Source of the DNA: Arcuatula senhousia
Taxonomy: Eukaryota > Mollusca > Bivalvia > Mytilida > Mytilidae
NCBI GenBank assembly: GCA_963971305.1
Contig: OZ020306.1
Coordinates: 37,345,512 to 37,409,511 of the forward strand
Direction: 5' to 3'
Length of the DNA: 64,000 nucleotides
The notes below the pieces were generated by a model. That model made no database searches, was not told the DNA's origin, and worked only from the letters and a program-made list of their open reading frames with translations. Shown in pieces: positions 60,816-64,000 of this stretch (the first letter of the stretch is position 1; the number at the start of each line of letters is the position of its first letter). A program made the translations under genes and the position numbers.

Positions 60816-63095
60816 AATAAACGGATTGTTATTATTTTTAAGGGTAAAATCAATACGATTTGAAATTTAAATCAGCCTGGTTATACACTATCCAAAATAT
60901 ATATACATTCAAGAAAATATCCCCCAAAAGTTTAATCTGTTAGGATTTTTAATGCTGATAACTTGCATGCGGTTATTTTCAATTATTTTTTGTTTGTTTT
61001 TATAGCTTTTTAAAGCTTTACTATGCTGAAGTTGCCAAGCCTAATTACCATCGGAATATCATGGTTTTTTTTTAGAATTATGTTCCTCAAATTTATACTA
61101 ATCTACAAATATAGCTATAATAATTTAAAATTTTTGTTTCAAGGATTTTTAAGCAGATCATATAGCAAGCAAATAAAATATTTTGGAACCTTCAAAGTTT
61201 GAATAATGATCTGGAGAACTCAGAATACTCCCAAGTAAGGGACGGACCATTTAACTTGAAGGGGGGGGCCTTGGTTTTTTGTTTTGATCAGAATTTTATT
61301 CCGCGCAGAGCGCGTACAAAATATTTATTTTTCGAAGGCGTCGCGACAGAATATTTTTTTTCATTATCAGCATTATTTTTTAAAGCAGAAATCCTTCTTC
61401 AGAATATTTTTTCCTACTCTCAGCTGCCAAAATATTTTCTCATCAAAAATAATTTTCAGAATATTTTTTAGGAAAAAACCAAGCCCCCCCTTCAAGTTAA
61501 ATGGTCGGTCCCTAAGGTTTCATATTCAATTAATATTATTAGATACGAATTTGAATATTTAAATCTACACAGACATGACAGAGTTTGAATATTTAAATGA
61601 TATAATATTTTGGAGAATTCAGAATACTCCCAAGTAAGGTTTCATATTCAAAAGATATAATTAGTTAAGAATTTGAATATTTAAGTAGCAGTCTACCTAA
61701 GAATAATGCAAAATTGAGGAAAATTGATTCATCGATAAAAAGGCTACAGTGGTTTATTTTTAACGAAAGATAGTTCAAATTCTTTAAAATAGGAAATAAA
61801 TAACAATTTGCTCATACCTGCCTGGTCCTAGGAGAAATCTTGCCATTTTGTTACAATGGTTTCTATTCAAATCATTGACAATTTTAAGAGTTTTCCCCCT
61901 TTCGTACATTTTTCTAATGCATTCTATATATTTTTTTCTCTTTCAGGGCTAGTTTGGAAAAGGAGCACAAAAGATCAAAGCAGAGTGATAGTAAGAGTAA
62001 CACATCAAAAATAAATTGGTGTAGGTTTTCTACCCATGAATCGCTCTTTGCATGATTCTTATAAAAAGTGGAACTTAAATCTACACAGACATGACAGAAA
62101 GGTCCTTTCCAATAAAATTGTCCAGTCTATTTAGTAATATGGAGTAGGCATTGCCTAAATGCGAGCATAGCTAAAAGGGACTACGTTTTGTAACGTTTAT
62201 ATGATGTATTTGGGGCGAGATGGTATGGGGCGATTAAGCTTCGAGACACGTTAGTTTCGTACGTGCATATAACCAAGACGAAACGAGCAGCTTATGTGTT
62301 TTTATTATTTTAAGAATATTATTTTCTTGTAAAAAGCGCAATTTATTATTTTTTAAGCATTATTTCTTTTCTTGTAAATTATTTTAACATTCACTCCGGT
62401 CCTGTAAAAATAATAACCCTTTCCGGACCATAAAAAATCTAAATCAGCATTAGCAAATTTCTCGCGGAAACAAATACCGTAGAGCTCTCCGCTCGAGCGG
62501 GCACTTCGCTATGCTCGCTATAATATATTGTTTGTTATGAGTTGATATAAACATGTGCATGAAATTGTTGGTAAAACTTATTTCAGAGGCCCGTTTACAA
62601 ACTTTTCCTAACAATTTTTTTTATAACTGTCAAACTGTTACTTCTGCTTAAAAGGGCATCCTTGTACTATGGATACAGTCCTAAGATTTTTCTAGGGCTG
62701 AACATGGTCGATAACTGCTGTGCTGAATAACACCACGTCCAGTGTGTAACAATTTCACCATTTAATGCATAATTTTGATTTTCTTCCGCCAAACATTTTT
62801 AATTTATTGCTGCTGAGCGAGGTGTTGGTACTTCTTAGAATATTCATATACAGCAAAACCAATAATATAATGTACCGTTTGTTTTTACCTCCGCAATGGT
62901 AGGATTATGCAATTATTTCGGTTATTTTTTCAAGTTCAATTATTTTTTGTCATGGCTTGAAACAATGTAAGATTGCTCGTATGGCATTAAAACAATTTGA
63001 TGTAATTTTGATTTACCTTAGCAGAGTTTGTCGAAACAATATTTTATGCTAACAAACTATTGTTTAATTGAACATAAAGGAATACAAGATTAGCT
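60815..63095. repeat. Block A'', diverged third copy of part of block A
   Basis: Starting with the stretch around 60815-61070, the sequence follows 6040-6300 (and 42050-42420). Around 61120-61200 it follows 7780-7890, and 62780-63095 follows 46080-46400. Divergence is much greater than between A and A', with many substitutions and gaps. Between 61215 and 62780 it has over 1 kb of extra sequence, including a small TIR element and a local duplication. This copy shows which A/A' indels are ancestral. Confidence 0.72.
61239..61512. mobile_element. 274 bp TIR element with TAA duplication and adjacent empty site
   Basis: Near-perfect ~29 bp inverted ends with one mismatch (GGGACGGACCATTTAACTTG at the left; GGGACCGACCATTTAACTTG inverted at the right). 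They continue into a run of seven G on the left and seven C on the right. TAA flanks both sides (61236-61238 and 61513-61515). A neighbouring duplicate of the flank at 61610-61650 reads CCCAAGTAAGGTTTCAT without the element. Probably a Harbinger-like MITE. The open frames through it are incidental. Confidence 0.78.
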
Positions 63096-63099
63096 TTTC

Positions 63100-64000
63100 A
63101 AAAAAGCTAGTGTCAGGCCATGGCGATTTTATGTTAGTTTCATATTTTGATATAAAGAACTGTTTTCAAGTTAAATTTTTAATAAACGCTGTAAATCAAT
63201 CATTTCAAATATTCCATTTAAAACGATATGCTCATATTACAAAATATTTATTCAAAAGAAAGATTGAAGGTTGGTCCCTCCCCAGGTTGATTCGTTCTCA
63301 GTTGTTCCGTCCGTAGTATCTCCGTCCTCTAGTTGATCCGACCTCTTGTTTTAGATGGTCCGTCGCATTTTTGATACAATGAAATATAAATATAAAGTGA
63401 AACGCACTTTTTCATAGAAAAAAACGCTACAATTGTTTTAAAAAGGATGCTGTAAGAAAATTCTTTTCTGTTGGTCCAGGGCAAGAAAATTGTATTGCTG
63501 TGATTTTTTAAAGCGTTAATAGTTTGTAATAGAAACCTTCAACAATGAAACAAGCGATCAGTCTATGGAGACTTTAGACAAGGACACAATAATTAAGCAA
63601 CAAAACATGAAAATAAGTTACATATGACATAAAGTTTTTTGTACCGTTAAAGCTAAGGTCAAGTCAAATTAAATCGCTTATTTCTCTCTCTTTAAAACAT
63701 TTGAACTGTACTATAAACTCTAAAGGTAGGTTGGGCAGGTTGCACAGTTCACGTTTTAATATTGTTGTTTATTTTTTGTCTTTTATATATGGGGAAAGCA
63801 AAACAACTATTGAATGGGCCCGGGATAAACAATACATATATTAGCAATCAAAAGTTATAAATAGGTCCTTATATTTATTTTATAAATAGCTGCGAGTCTT
63901 CAGTAATGGGAATAGCTATTAAATAACTGATGCAGTCGCCTTGATACAAACATTTAATGTATATTTGTTTATAATCCACATTTATTAACTGAAATTGACT
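63100..64000. other. Right end of window, nothing firm
   Basis: Similarity to block A fades at about 63095. At 63270-63365 there is a pyrimidine-rich patch with loosely repeated GTTGATCCG / CCGTCC motifs. No coding sequence recognised. Confidence 0.5.

Noticed and set aside
62395..62530. Locally GC-richer patch as a promoter or ncRNA gene
   Set aside because: A GGTCC...GGACC hairpin and CpG-containing sequence are present, but no gene follows and no conserved structure was recognised.

Overview
This is an AT-rich, intron- and transposon-dominated eukaryotic window with no prokaryotic-style operons. The TE complement suggests a marine bivalve, most likely a mussel (Mytilus-like). It includes endonuclease-less Penelope-like reverse transcriptases, a CR1/Jockey-type LINE, many small TIR elements and a tandem hammerhead-ribozyme repeat of the metazoan 'retrozyme' kind. 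The organism is inferred from family content, not from a species-diagnostic gene.

Large-scale layout: the window is a set of diverged tandem segments. Block A (1-13015) recurs as A' (33180-51215) in the same order and orientation. The two are nearly identical over most of their length but clearly more diverged after ~11420/49700. A third, older copy A'' covers 60815-63095. Block C (26510-30480) recurs, strongly diverged, as C' (57775-60553). Unit 1 is therefore A-B-C, and unit 2 is A'-[TE nest]-C', followed by the start of unit 3 (A''). Block B (13015-26510) carries the only convincing host gene: a minus-strand gene with seven recognisable exons (13859-22619), most of whose splice phases agree. 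It encodes an unrecognised membrane protein with one transmembrane segment near the C-terminus and a Ser/Thr/Tyr-rich tail. In unit 2 this interval is replaced by a 6.5 kb transposon nest (51208-57722), so the paralogous exons are missing.

Transposon history is readable because A and A' act as empty and filled sites for each other. A' alone has gained a 5'-truncated Penelope-like element (36185-37824), a 1142 bp TIR element with TTA target duplication (38958-40099), a 4.6-unit array of a ~358 bp hammerhead repeat (42896-44528) and a local inverted duplication (42101-42213). A has lost a ~470 bp segment that A' and A'' keep. The 51-58 kb nest is four layers deep: a Penelope-like copy is split by an AT-rich TIR element, which holds a LINE, whose RT frame is split by a foldback TA-target element.

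The most interesting signal is the hammerhead system. On the minus strand at 28309-28352 and five times at 357-358 bp spacing in 42932-44406 there is a type I hammerhead core with a palindromic minimal stem III. Three of the six motifs keep an intact core and three carry core or stem lesions. It lies among many Penelope-like RT copies, the proposed mobilising enzymes.
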